Source: Rubrivivax sp. (GTDB taxonomy: Bacteria > Pseudomonadota > Gammaproteobacteria > Burkholderiales > Burkholderiaceae_C). Taken from it: a DNA stretch of 64,000 nt. Location: positions 62,001-126,000 of the forward strand of contig JALHPY010000001.1 of the NCBI GenBank assembly GCA_022842305.1, read 5' to 3'. This document shows positions 40,351 through 49,540 of the stretch, piece after piece. The notes under the pieces are model-generated. The model searched no databases. It saw nothing but the letters and a program-made list of their open reading frames with translations, and was not told where the DNA came from. The translations under genes and the position numbers were made by a program. Numbering within the stretch: the first letter of the stretch is position 1; each line of letters starts with the position of its first letter.

Positions 40351-40360
40351 GGGTTCACGC
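40351..40360 (+). repeat. Target-site duplication, right copy
   Basis: GGGTTCACGC, identical to 38953-38962, directly abutting the right inverted repeat of the IS4-family element. Confidence 0.85.
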
Positions 40361-40565
40361 GATGTGCCCAGGTCCTTGGATCTGGACGATACTGCCGGCC
40401 ACCTGCTGGAGCTTTGCTGGCTGTTCGAAAGTGATCGAAACAGAGCCCATCAATGGATTCGGACTACGGGTCTGCTGCAGGCATGCGTCGCCCCGGGGCG
40501 GGCGAAGTGTCGTCTCCAATGATCCAATGCGACGGCGCATTCGCCGTCGCTGGACACAGATCGAG

Positions 40566-41681
40566 TTAAGCGCCACCCGAGTACAGCGACGGCGGCTTTC
40601 CGATGAGGGCGGGCGGCTGGAAAGCTGCGGCCGTATTGGCCGTGGCCTCCGTCGAGGCGTCCACCATCCCGGTCTCGAAGCTGGGGTGGATGGCTTCTTG
40701 GGGTGCGCTTGTATGCGACTCATCCGCAATGCACAACCACGTCTCCGGTGTCGCGCAATCAATGCTATCGCCTTGATGGGTTACCTGCACTTGAAACGGT
40801 TCGTCCTCAGTTCGTGCGGGCGGAATTGCGGCAGCAGGTGGCTCAGCGTTCTCCGTGACATCGAACTCCAGCTTGATGAGCGTGTTCGTTCGCCGCGGCT
40901 TGGCGCGTCCTTCATCAAGTATGTGCACATTTATCCAGAGCCGCAGTTGGGTTTTGAGGTCACAAAGTGCCGCGCCAATTAGTGGCAGGTCGCTTCGAGC
41001 CAGCAGTATTGGCTTTCGGGCGAATGATTGGCCGTCGAGCAAGCTGCGACCAGAGATTCCGAGGGTGGTCTGCTTCGCGCCAACCGTCACGGAGCAAAAC
41101 TCAGCCAGGACTTCGTGCACTACATCCGAAGTGCCGCGTGAGGGGCTGCGTTGGAGCCGCTTTTGGATTCGAAGCGAAGCGTGGCCAGGCACGAGCAGGT
41201 CCAGCGGGACCGGAATCCGCATGCCGAGGAAGGTGGCTTGGCGAAGGTCTTCGTGGCGGAGCGGCTCTCGCTCGGCCTCTGCTTCGGGACTTGTCGTCGG
41301 CGCGTCAATCGTCGTCTGCGCTGCCTCTGAATTAGCCGAACCGATGAGACGGCAGAATTGCAGTGCAACATCACGGCATTGCGCGACGGTAGTCGGGCTT
41401 GCATCAGGACCTAATGCAAGTACGGCCTCGCCGTAGTGGAACTGCCCGCTGCTGGGGGACGTTTGTATGAATCGCTGGAACTTCTCGCCATCGATGCGCA
41501 GAAAGTCCGCCAGGGTGGCTTGCGCCGAGGCAATCAGCTCGGTCACGCGCGCCGGGAGGATGTGTTCGTCACTAATACGTACACCCCGGTCGGCTGCATT
41601 GCCGGCGCTTGGATGCACGGTGAGTGTCGGCTGGGCGCCGCGAATCGTGAGGATTTCGTGGCTGATGGCAAAGGTAGACAT
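40566..41681 (-). CDS. 371-aa protein of unknown function beside the large recombinase
   Basis: A 371-aa soluble protein with no signal peptide. The first third includes RVTELIASAQATLADFLRID; the middle (about 120-260) is beta-rich with LGMRIPVPLDLLVPGHASLR and LCDLKTQLRLWINVHIL; the C-terminal 100 residues are low-complexity, rich in Ala/Thr/Pro/Glu. I recognise no family. It is on the same strand as the large recombinase gene, 240 bases after its stop, and the IS4 insertion lies just downstream. It may be an accessory factor of the same mobile unit. Confidence 0.6.
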   Translation of the reverse strand: MSTFAISHEILTIRGAQPTLTVHPSAGNAADRGVRISDEHILPARVTELIASAQATLADFLRIDGEKFQRFIQTSPSSGQFHYGEAVLALGPDASPTTVAQCRDVALQFCRLIGSANSEAAQTTIDAPTTSPEAEAEREPLRHEDLRQATFLGMRIPVPLDLLVPGHASLRIQKRLQRSPSRGTSDVVHEVLAEFCSVTVGAKQTTLGISGRSLLDGQSFARKPILLARSDLPLIGAALCDLKTQLRLWINVHILDEGRAKPRRTNTLIKLEFDVTENAEPPAAAIPPARTEDEPFQVQVTHQGDSIDCATPETWLCIADESHTSAPQEAIHPSFETGMVDASTEATANTAAAFQPPALIGKPPSLYSGGA

Positions 41682-41921
41682 GGCTGCTCCGAGTGGTTAG
41701 TCATGTGAATCTCTGCCGAATGAGTCGGAGTTGATCCAGGCCCCTAGAATGGACCCAGCTTGTGGCAACCTTTGTCACCACGCTTGCCGCATGAATATCA
41801 CTAGAGCAATGCTTAGGAGCGCAATCTCTGGCGCGCCTTTTACCTGCCACCTCTATAATCCGCAGCTCTACCTGCACTGTCAATACGGAGGCGGTAGTTT
41901 GATCGTGAACTAATTCACGTG

Positions 41922-44900
41922 TCACGCTCCGTTGGGATTGCGGGCTTGACTGAATGCGTCTAGGCAAACGAGCGCAGCCGCAAATTCGATGGAGTCGCAT
42001 GCGTTGTCGCGGGCGTTCACGTCGCCTATCCGTAGCACGAGGCGCGCGTCGATACTCAGTCCCGCCTGCTCAAGGCTGACGGCGGGTAGCCGCGAGGAGG
42101 GCTCGACTTCCTTGCATAGTGGACGCTGTCTGATGGAAGGGAGCGCTGGCTCTATCGTGGTCCCAGTTGCCGGAAGCCAACCCGCGTGTACGGCCATCGC
42201 CTGCACCCGCTGCATCGCCGCTCCTGACGGTGGCTTGAGGGGCGCCAGCATCTTCAGCCGGGATTCCGTGTGAATGAACTGCCTTGCCGCGATGGCGATC
42301 AAGGAAAAGTGTTCTTGCCGCCACATGCTGAACTCGCGGCGCGGACCTATGACGCCCTCCCAGTCACTGTGAGGAATGGAGGCCGTTTGCTGCAACTCAT
42401 CCAATGACGCGTCGGACAGCGAAGCCAGCCCTGCTCGAAGGCGGCTATGGGCATTGACATGCAGCAGGCGCAGAAGTCCGTGCCTGCCTAGTCGGCTTGA
42501 CTTCTGTTCCCGGGCCAGCTTGAGCAAGCGCTCCTTTTCCGCATAGGCCAGTCTCTCGTAGACAGCTTCCGCGGAAGCATGCAGCCTCCTCACGAGGTCT
42601 ATATCCAGCAGGGTGTATTCGGCGGCCTCTGACTGCGTCCGTCCGCGCGACATATAGATCAGTGCCCTCAGAGCGTCTGCAGGAGATGCAGGGCGCGTCG
42701 CTCTCGTGCGGACTTGGGTCAATTCGACCGGCGCAAGCATCCTGTCTAGTGCAACAACCTTCACCTTGTCGGCGGTCAGACCTAGGCAATTGGTGCTTGG
42801 TGCCGGAGCGGCCAGGTCGATGGCCACATCGCTCAAAATGTGTAGGTAGCTTCTGAACGTGGTCGCCGGGTGGGCGTGACCCATGATGCTCGCCACAGCC
42901 CAGCTCCCGCGCCGCGTGCCCTTGGGAGACTTGGTGCCGAGCAGGACCTCTGGTATGCGGCTGTCGCTGGCGGCAGCGCTCAATCCGGGAAACTGCCTTC
43001 CGGGCGACTCCACGGCGATCCAGACCCGTGTCGCAAATCCCTTCCTCAGCTTGTGCATCGTGGACGTAGCTTGTCCCGTCAATGACTGGAGCTGCTCGTT
43101 CACCCGTGTCCTTGCTCTGATGCCATCGATGGGCCTTGACGGGTCGTTCCTGCTGGCGAAGGCCGGGGGGTCTTCCGTGCCGACGGCCTCACAGTCATGG
43201 AAGGCAGCCAGATGCGCCAAGGCCCGCAACTCGATGGGCTGCAACTCGAACAATAATGGCACGACCCTGCGCGCGGCATGGGTCTTCAGCTTGCGGAGGC
43301 GATTGCCTTGCACCACGACCCGTATCGGCTGCGCGGTCAGGAAGAGGTCCGAACGCCGCAGCCCTGTGGCCTCGCCGCCGCGCAGGCCGAACCGGAAAGC
43401 CAGCAATGCGATGCACTGCAATTGCCACCCTTCGGCCTCATCATCGCCGTCCTGGGCCAGCCGATGCAGCAGTTCAATGTAGGTTGCCTCGTCGACAAGG
43501 CCCGCCGAGCCCAGTTGGACGCGGTCGCCGACCGCCAGCACGGACCAGTCGATTTCCGGCAGGCCGGCGGCCATCTGGGCGAACCTATGAAAATTCCGCA
43601 GGCCGTCGTAGGTGTCTTTCAGGTTTTCCACGGTCGAGCCGTCGATCACCGCCGCATAGAACTCCTCGACCTCCAGGGCCTCCATGGCCGCGAGGTCGAC
43701 GGCATAGCCAATGGACTGGAAGCGGGGGGACAGTGCCGTGAAGTAGCGCAGAACGCTGGAGGTCGCCAGTTTGCGCGACCGGCCAGGGCGCAGCAGAAGG
43801 TCAATGGCCCACAGGCACAGGAGTTGGATGGCCGATGAGATCTGCTGTGCCTTGGAGTGAATTTCCCTGGCCAACTTATCCGCGGCATTTGTCCTGTGCT
43901 TTGAGCCGTCCGCGGCGGCGAGTTGTCTGAGGCTGCGCCTGAGCTCTTTGATCAACTCGAATGCCGCGGCGGCGCGGGTGCTGGCACCTAGGATTAGGTC
44001 CTCCGCTTGCTGCTCGGCATCTGATGCAGGTGCGCTGAAGTGCGTGGCAGAAGTCAGCTCGAAATCCAGGGGTGTGTCTTCTGGCAGCTCTGGTGCATGT
44101 GAGGCCTGCGCCGAACCGCCTGGCGTCTCCTCGCCCATCGCGGTGTCGCTGGACAGCTGTGCGCTTACCCATCGCCCGCACCGCAACCTGACCCAGTCGC
44201 CCCAGCCAAGCGATGCGCCGCAAACCCTGCCTGACAGGTAGGCCGCGACAGCGCCGGGCAGTTCTATGGCATTGGCCTGGCCGACGACCAGAAGCACGCT
44301 GGCGAGCAGCTCATCGGCTGTCGACAGGTCTTCCTCCGCAAACTGGTCGGCGCAGGCTGTAACGAGGTCGCCTGCCTTGTCATGGCTGGCGGCCCACGCA
44401 GACTCTCGACGTATGGCTCCGCGGATGCGATGCTGAAGCAACCATGCGCTACGCATCGAGATCGCAAAGCGCTGGATGGGCGCCGCGGGCTTGGCGAAAA
44501 GGTCGTCCGAAGGACTCCACTCTATATAGAAGGCGTCCAGAAGCCTGACGATGCGCCAGGAGTGATCGTCGACGATCACGCTCCTGAGCAGATCGTGGTG
44601 TGTGATTCTGCTGAACAGGGCCAAGTCGTAGACGGCCAAGCACTGGGCCTTCAGGACGGAGATGCGGGATCGCTCTCCTTCGCGTTCGAACATGGTCTCG
44701 AGCGCCTGGCACAGCAGGGCCCTGGTTTCGAGAGACTTCGGGGCCAGTGGCGTGAAGGGGGTGGGCTCGATCGGCCGGAGGTCGTAGCGCATGCCAATGC
44801 GGGCCCGCCTGCCGTTCTCTGTCCATGCGGTGCCAGCCAGTTGGAGCAGGCGTTCGTAGCGCAGTGCTCCGGTTGACGACGGCATGCCCTGGCCATCGGC

Positions 44901-47594
44901 GATCAGCCGGTGGCTCAGCTCCGCGATCTGGTCCTCGGTCAACTGGCATATCAGGGCGGCCATTTCGCCGTCGGGCGTGACCGCCGCCTGCGAGGCGTCG
45001 TCCAAGGCAGTGCCCTCAAGCTTGTTGGCTTGCGTCAGCTCTTGGACGAAGGCCCGGATGATCTGATCCGCCTGGTGTCGCTGATGTGCGAGCCTGTCTT
45101 CCTTGGTGCGACGCCGGTTTGGTCGGGCGGTCGAGGTCCAGCTGACTTTGAGGTCGTCCACGTCGGCTAGGTGGCTGCTCCAGAGCGGCGGCGCGCGGAA
45201 GCCAAGGAGGTCAAATACCATGGTGATCGCCGGACGTATCGACTCCGAATCCTGGCGCCACACGCGCATCGAGAAGTCTCCGTGCGTCAGGGTTGCGCCG
45301 TCGCTGTGCCCCAGGATGCTGTCCACGATCTCCAGATCGGCTCGCGCAAGGCTGTGCAGCTTCGTTCGGAGCCGATGGCGGAAGAAGTTGAGAGGGAGCT
45401 TGGACTCGATGCGATGCGGATCGCCCGGCAGTCCCCGATGCCTGTTCTCCAATGCTGCGAAGCGGAGGCCCGCCTGGCTGGGTTCAAGTATGAACAGGAG
45501 GCTAGGCAACTCGACGTGTTCGGCGCGGGCCCTGCCGTGTGGCTCGGAGCCCAGTTCCGAGAGCAGCCGCGGCAGGTGCGAATCTACATATAGAGACTTG
45601 AAGGCCCTGCACAGCTGGGTGGGGAGTGGAACCAGGCGTCCTGTTTCCGCGATGGGCGATGCCTTGTCGTCGATGAAAACTTCGCTGTGTTCCCAGTCGA
45701 AGTCGTGCACGGAGCGCCAGAGGCCGCTGACCGGCCGGGCTCCGGTGGCGGCGCGCAGCGCCGAGTCCCAGTAGAGTGCTACCGCATTGTGAAATTGAAT
45801 GGGATCGTTGGCGCGTCGATGCCTCTCAATCAATTCGCGGGCATGGTGGAAGCCGGCGCAGGCGAGGTCGTCGTCTACTGCTTCCAGCAGACTTCCCGCT
45901 GCATTGATTGGCAGACGCGGGTCGTCCTGCGTGGATGCAACCAAGCGCGGGTGGAACGGCGCAATCGCATCGCTGTGGTAGGCGGTGTAGACGGTTGAAG
46001 ATGGCAGCACCGACGCCCGATTTGAAGCGAGCAGTCGGGCGAGAACGTGATCGTGAGTCTTCTCGAAGGCGGTCTGGCCCAGCGAGCGGGCGAGCATCGA
46101 TGACTGCAGCCGGGCCGTGCCTCTGCCTTGCTTCACCCAAGCGCGGAACGCGCCTCGGATCGATGACTGGCGGTCCGGCCAGATCTGGCCGAGCAGCAGA
46201 ACGCTCGGCGCATTCGATTGGGCGGCGCGGAGTGCACCCAGTGCGTCGACAGGGATGGCGAAGCTCAGCGATGTGGCCGCAGCCGTGACAAGGTTCTTGG
46301 TGTCTGCCTGCGGGCGCCAGTGACCAGGGCGCCGCGGAGGCGCCCGGACCAGTAGTCCGCGGGCCAGATCGATGCGCCACTCTGAATCTGCGTCTTCAAC
46401 CGAGCCGCTAGGGATGAGTGCAACCTCTTCGAGGGACATGCCCGCCGACAGGGCAACGCTGACCAGAGCCGCGAGCGTGCGCTCCTTGCTGCTCGTTGGG
46501 TGTTCCAAGGTGGCGTGAACCAACTTGTCCAGGTCCTCCCGCTCCGGCGGCGACAGCAAACTCCAGTCCCAAGGCAGGAATCGTGCGGCAGCGCCAATCC
46601 GAAAGCGGATGGACTGGATGTGCCGGTCCTGTTCCTCTGCCGTCTGTTCTGGATCTACCTCGTAAACCGCGAGTTCTTCGTCGTCCTGGTCCCCGGTCCT
46701 CGACAAGGCAAGGGGTGCAGGTCGCGGCACAGGCTGTTCTGGGTCCTCTGCTGCAAGGGCATCGACGGCCTTCTGGTGCTCTAGATACTCACTCCAGGGA
46801 ATCTCTTCGCGACCGAACACGTCGGAGCCAGGCCAAGAGCCGCTGAAGGGATCGTTCTCGAAATTGGCTAGGCGCCGGACCCTGGTAAGGAAAATCTTGT
46901 GTGTCGGCTGGAGCTCGGACGTCTGGCCGCCAAGAGCATCCTCTGGCCTCTTGAGGCGTTGGTTGATTTCCTCCCAACAGTCGGTCGATGCCCCCAACTT
47001 GAGCACCAGGCCATGCCAAGCGCTGGTGTCTTCCTCCAGCGCGGCCTGAGCCAGGCTCTTGCAAATGCGGGCCAAGATCAGGTCCGGCACGGGCTTGAGT
47101 AGGAACAGGCGCAGGCCGTGGAGAAGGGCCCAGGCACGCAATCGTCGGTGGGGCGCATTGGCGGCGCCAAAGGGATATGGACGCTGCATCATGAAGAAAA
47201 GGGCGTCGTGCCGGACCGACAGCACCCCTTCCTCCACGTCCGCCGAATACTCCTTGTCGCTGCTGGCGTCGACGGCGATTCGGGCCGGCATCTTGGCGTC
47301 AAAGAAGGAGGGGCGCCGCTCCCAGGCGGCTGCTAGCGCAGCCATTCCGTACGTCTGGGTTCCGTTCAGGTCCCATCGCTTGAGGATGGGCGCCACGCCT
47401 TCCAGGGCATCTAGAGTGCACCGATACAGTGCGCGCTGTGTGGCCGTGCGAACCTGCAGGGCTCGGGTGAGCAGCGACAGCGGAACCGCCACGCCCGCAG
47501 CCGCTGACCAGTCGATGATGGCCTGATAGATATCCGGCCCAATGGTCAGGCGGGCGCCGCTGGTCGGCGGGAAAGTGGGGACCTCTTGGCGCAA
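41922..47594 (-). CDS. Very large protein with two tyrosine-recombinase-like domains
   Basis: A 1,890-aa single open frame. Around residues 610-780 a first recombinase-like domain has ALRAATGARPVSGLW (Arg I), HRLRTKLHS (H-x-x-R) and ILGHSDGATLTHGDFSMRVW, where Phe stands at the expected Tyr. Around 1390-1590 a second domain has FRFGLRGGEATGLRRSDL (Arg I), KTHAARRVVPL (the Lys strand), HKLRKGFATRV (H-x-x-R) and MGHAHPATTFRSYLH with a proper Tyr. Long helical stretches lie before, between and after. Ordinary integrases are 300-450 aa. It probably acts in the integration or excision of a mobile element. No start other than ATG at 47594 gives a longer protein. Confidence 0.8.
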   Translation of the reverse strand: MRQEVPTFPPTSGARLTIGPDIYQAIIDWSAAAGVAVPLSLLTRALQVRTATQRALYRCTLDALEGVAPILKRWDLNGTQTYGMAALAAAWERRPSFFDAKMPARIAVDASSDKEYSADVEEGVLSVRHDALFFMMQRPYPFGAANAPHRRLRAWALLHGLRLFLLKPVPDLILARICKSLAQAALEEDTSAWHGLVLKLGASTDCWEEINQRLKRPEDALGGQTSELQPTHKIFLTRVRRLANFENDPFSGSWPGSDVFGREEIPWSEYLEHQKAVDALAAEDPEQPVPRPAPLALSRTGDQDDEELAVYEVDPEQTAEEQDRHIQSIRFRIGAAARFLPWDWSLLSPPEREDLDKLVHATLEHPTSSKERTLAALVSVALSAGMSLEEVALIPSGSVEDADSEWRIDLARGLLVRAPPRRPGHWRPQADTKNLVTAAATSLSFAIPVDALGALRAAQSNAPSVLLLGQIWPDRQSSIRGAFRAWVKQGRGTARLQSSMLARSLGQTAFEKTHDHVLARLLASNRASVLPSSTVYTAYHSDAIAPFHPRLVASTQDDPRLPINAAGSLLEAVDDDLACAGFHHARELIERHRRANDPIQFHNAVALYWDSALRAATGARPVSGLWRSVHDFDWEHSEVFIDDKASPIAETGRLVPLPTQLCRAFKSLYVDSHLPRLLSELGSEPHGRARAEHVELPSLLFILEPSQAGLRFAALENRHRGLPGDPHRIESKLPLNFFRHRLRTKLHSLARADLEIVDSILGHSDGATLTHGDFSMRVWRQDSESIRPAITMVFDLLGFRAPPLWSSHLADVDDLKVSWTSTARPNRRRTKEDRLAHQRHQADQIIRAFVQELTQANKLEGTALDDASQAAVTPDGEMAALICQLTEDQIAELSHRLIADGQGMPSSTGALRYERLLQLAGTAWTENGRRARIGMRYDLRPIEPTPFTPLAPKSLETRALLCQALETMFEREGERSRISVLKAQCLAVYDLALFSRITHHDLLRSVIVDDHSWRIVRLLDAFYIEWSPSDDLFAKPAAPIQRFAISMRSAWLLQHRIRGAIRRESAWAASHDKAGDLVTACADQFAEEDLSTADELLASVLLVVGQANAIELPGAVAAYLSGRVCGASLGWGDWVRLRCGRWVSAQLSSDTAMGEETPGGSAQASHAPELPEDTPLDFELTSATHFSAPASDAEQQAEDLILGASTRAAAAFELIKELRRSLRQLAAADGSKHRTNAADKLAREIHSKAQQISSAIQLLCLWAIDLLLRPGRSRKLATSSVLRYFTALSPRFQSIGYAVDLAAMEALEVEEFYAAVIDGSTVENLKDTYDGLRNFHRFAQMAAGLPEIDWSVLAVGDRVQLGSAGLVDEATYIELLHRLAQDGDDEAEGWQLQCIALLAFRFGLRGGEATGLRRSDLFLTAQPIRVVVQGNRLRKLKTHAARRVVPLLFELQPIELRALAHLAAFHDCEAVGTEDPPAFASRNDPSRPIDGIRARTRVNEQLQSLTGQATSTMHKLRKGFATRVWIAVESPGRQFPGLSAAASDSRIPEVLLGTKSPKGTRRGSWAVASIMGHAHPATTFRSYLHILSDVAIDLAAPAPSTNCLGLTADKVKVVALDRMLAPVELTQVRTRATRPASPADALRALIYMSRGRTQSEAAEYTLLDIDLVRRLHASAEAVYERLAYAEKERLLKLAREQKSSRLGRHGLLRLLHVNAHSRLRAGLASLSDASLDELQQTASIPHSDWEGVIGPRREFSMWRQEHFSLIAIAARQFIHTESRLKMLAPLKPPSGAAMQRVQAMAVHAGWLPATGTTIEPALPSIRQRPLCKEVEPSSRLPAVSLEQAGLSIDARLVLRIGDVNARDNACDSIEFAAALVCLDAFSQARNPNGA

Positions 47595-47615
47595 GCAATC
47601 GGCCTCAATCGGTGT

Positions 47616-47870
47616 CTATCGTGGACCGACTCTACCTGAGAAGGGTGCGCCAAGTGCTTGAAAACTGGCTAAAAGTCCGTTTGCCACCAAGTTCGTACGA
47701 TTAAAAACCATCAAACGTGGTGCTCTCATAACCCAGTCTTTAAGGTACTCAAGGTCGCGTTTGAGCGTGGCCGGCGACACCTCCAACTCGTCCAGCAACG
47801 CCTGAAAACTCACGTGTCCGCGGTTGCGGATGAGCATCTCGATCTTGTAGACGCGGGCAGTCTTGGTCAT
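47616..47870 (-). CDS. Short DeoR/WYL-type HTH protein, probably truncated
   Basis: An 84-aa reading frame starting MTKTARVYKIEMLIRNRGHV, then FQALLDELEVSPATLKRDLEYLK. This is the winged-helix N-terminus of WYL-domain regulators. The segment APRLMVFNR fits the short strand that follows the helix, but after it the WYL domain, which normally adds over 200 residues, is missing and the frame stops within 85 codons. It ends 21 bases before the large recombinase gene. Either insertion of the recombinase unit cut a WYL gene, or a stand-alone HTH regulates the recombinase. Confidence 0.55.
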   Translation of the reverse strand: MTKTARVYKIEMLIRNRGHVSFQALLDELEVSPATLKRDLEYLKDWVMRAPRLMVFNRTNLVANGLLASFQALGAPFSGRVGPR

Positions 47871-48138
47871 CGAGCGTCGAGACTTCTGCTCGCTCGCTGT
47901 TGGTGCGTTACCTACTGTAGCTGCAGCTTCGGGACCTACCGCCTCAATTCCGGGGATCGCGTCCACCAATTCCAGGGGTCTCATGGCAGGACATTGACCT
48001 GTCGCAAGCTCAAATACTGAGCCACTCTGCGACAGCCGGGAAGCATGATCCGAGCGTACCTGGCTCACTATTTGAGCTGGTCGCCTGCCATCCTGAGCTG
48101 CCCGGCCAATGCCGCCCACGCCCAAGGAGATGCTCGCC

Positions 48139-49290
48139 ATGCTGTCCGACCACGCTTGCCGGCCTTCCACGTCCCCGTCCCAGCCCGGCTTCGAGATTGG
48201 CTGGGACTACGCCCACTACCGGCTGGTGCCGCCGCCGGAACACCTGCTGGCCGGCAACCCGGTGCGCGACGGCTGGGAGGCTGGCCAGGCGGTCTTCGGC
48301 CTGCGCACCCTGCGGCCCACACCCCAGGTGAAGAAGTGGCTGCAGCTCAGGCTGGGCGCCTGGATGCGCGGCAAGCACTTCGACCTGTTGCAGGTGACGC
48401 CCAACTTCCTGCGCCGCATCGAATTGGCCGCCTGCCCGATCACGGGGGAGGCTCTCACCCAGGGCACGGGCCTGCCCAGCGACGCCTCGGTCGACCGCGT
48501 CAACAACCAGGCCGGCTACGCGGTTGGCAACCTGGCGGTGATGAGCGTGCGGGCAAACCAGGCCAAGTCGCTGTACGGCTGGCGCGACTGCGCGGAGTTC
48601 GCGCGCCAGATCGAGGTAGGCGGGTTGGGCCAGATCGATGGACTGTCGGCCGCCTGCTGGGCGCGCCTTGCAGCACTGGCCAGCCTGTGCACGCCGCTGA
48701 TCCACGCCGAGGCCGCCTGCCTGCCGCTGCTGGTGCTGCCGCCGCCGCGGCTGCGCGTCATCAATCCCGCGCAGGCGCTGCAGGTGGTGCTGACGCTGCG
48801 CTACACCCGCCCGGGGCGGATGCCGCAGGCCGACCGGCTGGAGGCGCTGTTCCCCAGGCCCGCCCGCACTGCCCTGCGCAGCCTGATGACGTCGCTGCTG
48901 GCCCGGCGCATCGCCGCCGGTCCCGGCGCGGACGCCGCCGCTCTGGGCCGGGCGATGCAGAACGCCTGGGCCAGCCCGCAGATCCTCAGGCACTGGCAGA
49001 AGCTGGCGATGAGCCTTGGGGAGGCCGCCTGCGAACGCATCGTCGAGCAGGCCGCCACCAGCGGGCTGGCCGACCCGTCCTTGCGCTGCCTGCCGCTGGA
49101 AGCGGCCACCGACGGCTGGGCGTTGCAGTCCGAGGGGCGGGTGACGGAGGAGGTTGTTATGAACGCCGACTCCACCGACGAAGTGTCAAACGGCTGGAGC
49201 CCACCGGCCGTCCCGATCGACGCTACTACGCCGGCCCGGCGCATGGCAGGCCAAAGGCTGCAACAAGGTCTGGCGCGGCTGGCACACTGA
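48139..49290 (+). CDS. HNH-like fold protein of unknown function
   Basis: A protein of about 383 aa. The segment ACPITGEAL followed by SVDRVNNQAGYAVGNLAVMS and RANQAKS recalls HNH/McrA-type nucleases with a CPxTG knuckle and an (S/V)DRxxN motif; the second Cys pair of a full zinc site is not obvious. The rest is helical with many Ala/Leu and arginines. ATG 48139 is chosen because AAGGAG lies 9 bases upstream, although ATG 48109 and 48130 are in frame. No signal peptide. It opens a group with a 59-aa gene and a PD-(D/E)XK-like gene. Confidence 0.6.
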   Translation: MLSDHACRPSTSPSQPGFEIGWDYAHYRLVPPPEHLLAGNPVRDGWEAGQAVFGLRTLRPTPQVKKWLQLRLGAWMRGKHFDLLQVTPNFLRRIELAACPITGEALTQGTGLPSDASVDRVNNQAGYAVGNLAVMSVRANQAKSLYGWRDCAEFARQIEVGGLGQIDGLSAACWARLAALASLCTPLIHAEAACLPLLVLPPPRLRVINPAQALQVVLTLRYTRPGRMPQADRLEALFPRPARTALRSLMTSLLARRIAAGPGADAAALGRAMQNAWASPQILRHWQKLAMSLGEAACERIVEQAATSGLADPSLRCLPLEAATDGWALQSEGRVTEEVVMNADSTDEVSNGWSPPAVPIDATTPARRMAGQRLQQGLARLAH

Positions 49291-49336
49291 TCGGCGAAGT
49301 GCGCAGGCCGCCGCCGGTCGCCTTGAGGCTCCGCCA

Positions 49337-49516
49337 ATGGTTTCGTTGCAACGGCAGCCGTCTCTGGCCGCGGAGTTGCCGCTGCTGGTGCCAGGCTATG
49401 ACCAGACGCCGGCCGCTGCTCGGGCCATGCTCGCCGGGCTGCGCTTGAGCGGCGAAGTGCTGAACGAAGCGATCGTGGCGGCCATCGGGCAATTGGCCAA
49501 GCCTGCCGAAACCTGA
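49337..49516 (+). CDS. 59-aa protein of unknown function
   Basis: A short frame from ATG 49337 to TGA 49514-49516 that reads MVSLQRQPSLAAELPLLVPG and continues with Ala-rich helices (ARAMLAGLRLSG, NEAIVAAIGQLA). The codon pattern is like its neighbours. It lies 46 bases after the HNH-like gene and 24 bases before the next one, on the same strand. I recognise no family. Confidence 0.45.
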   Translation: MVSLQRQPSLAAELPLLVPGYDQTPAAARAMLAGLRLSGEVLNEAIVAAIGQLAKPAET

Positions 49517-49540
49517 ATCTCAACCAGACGTTCCACCCCC

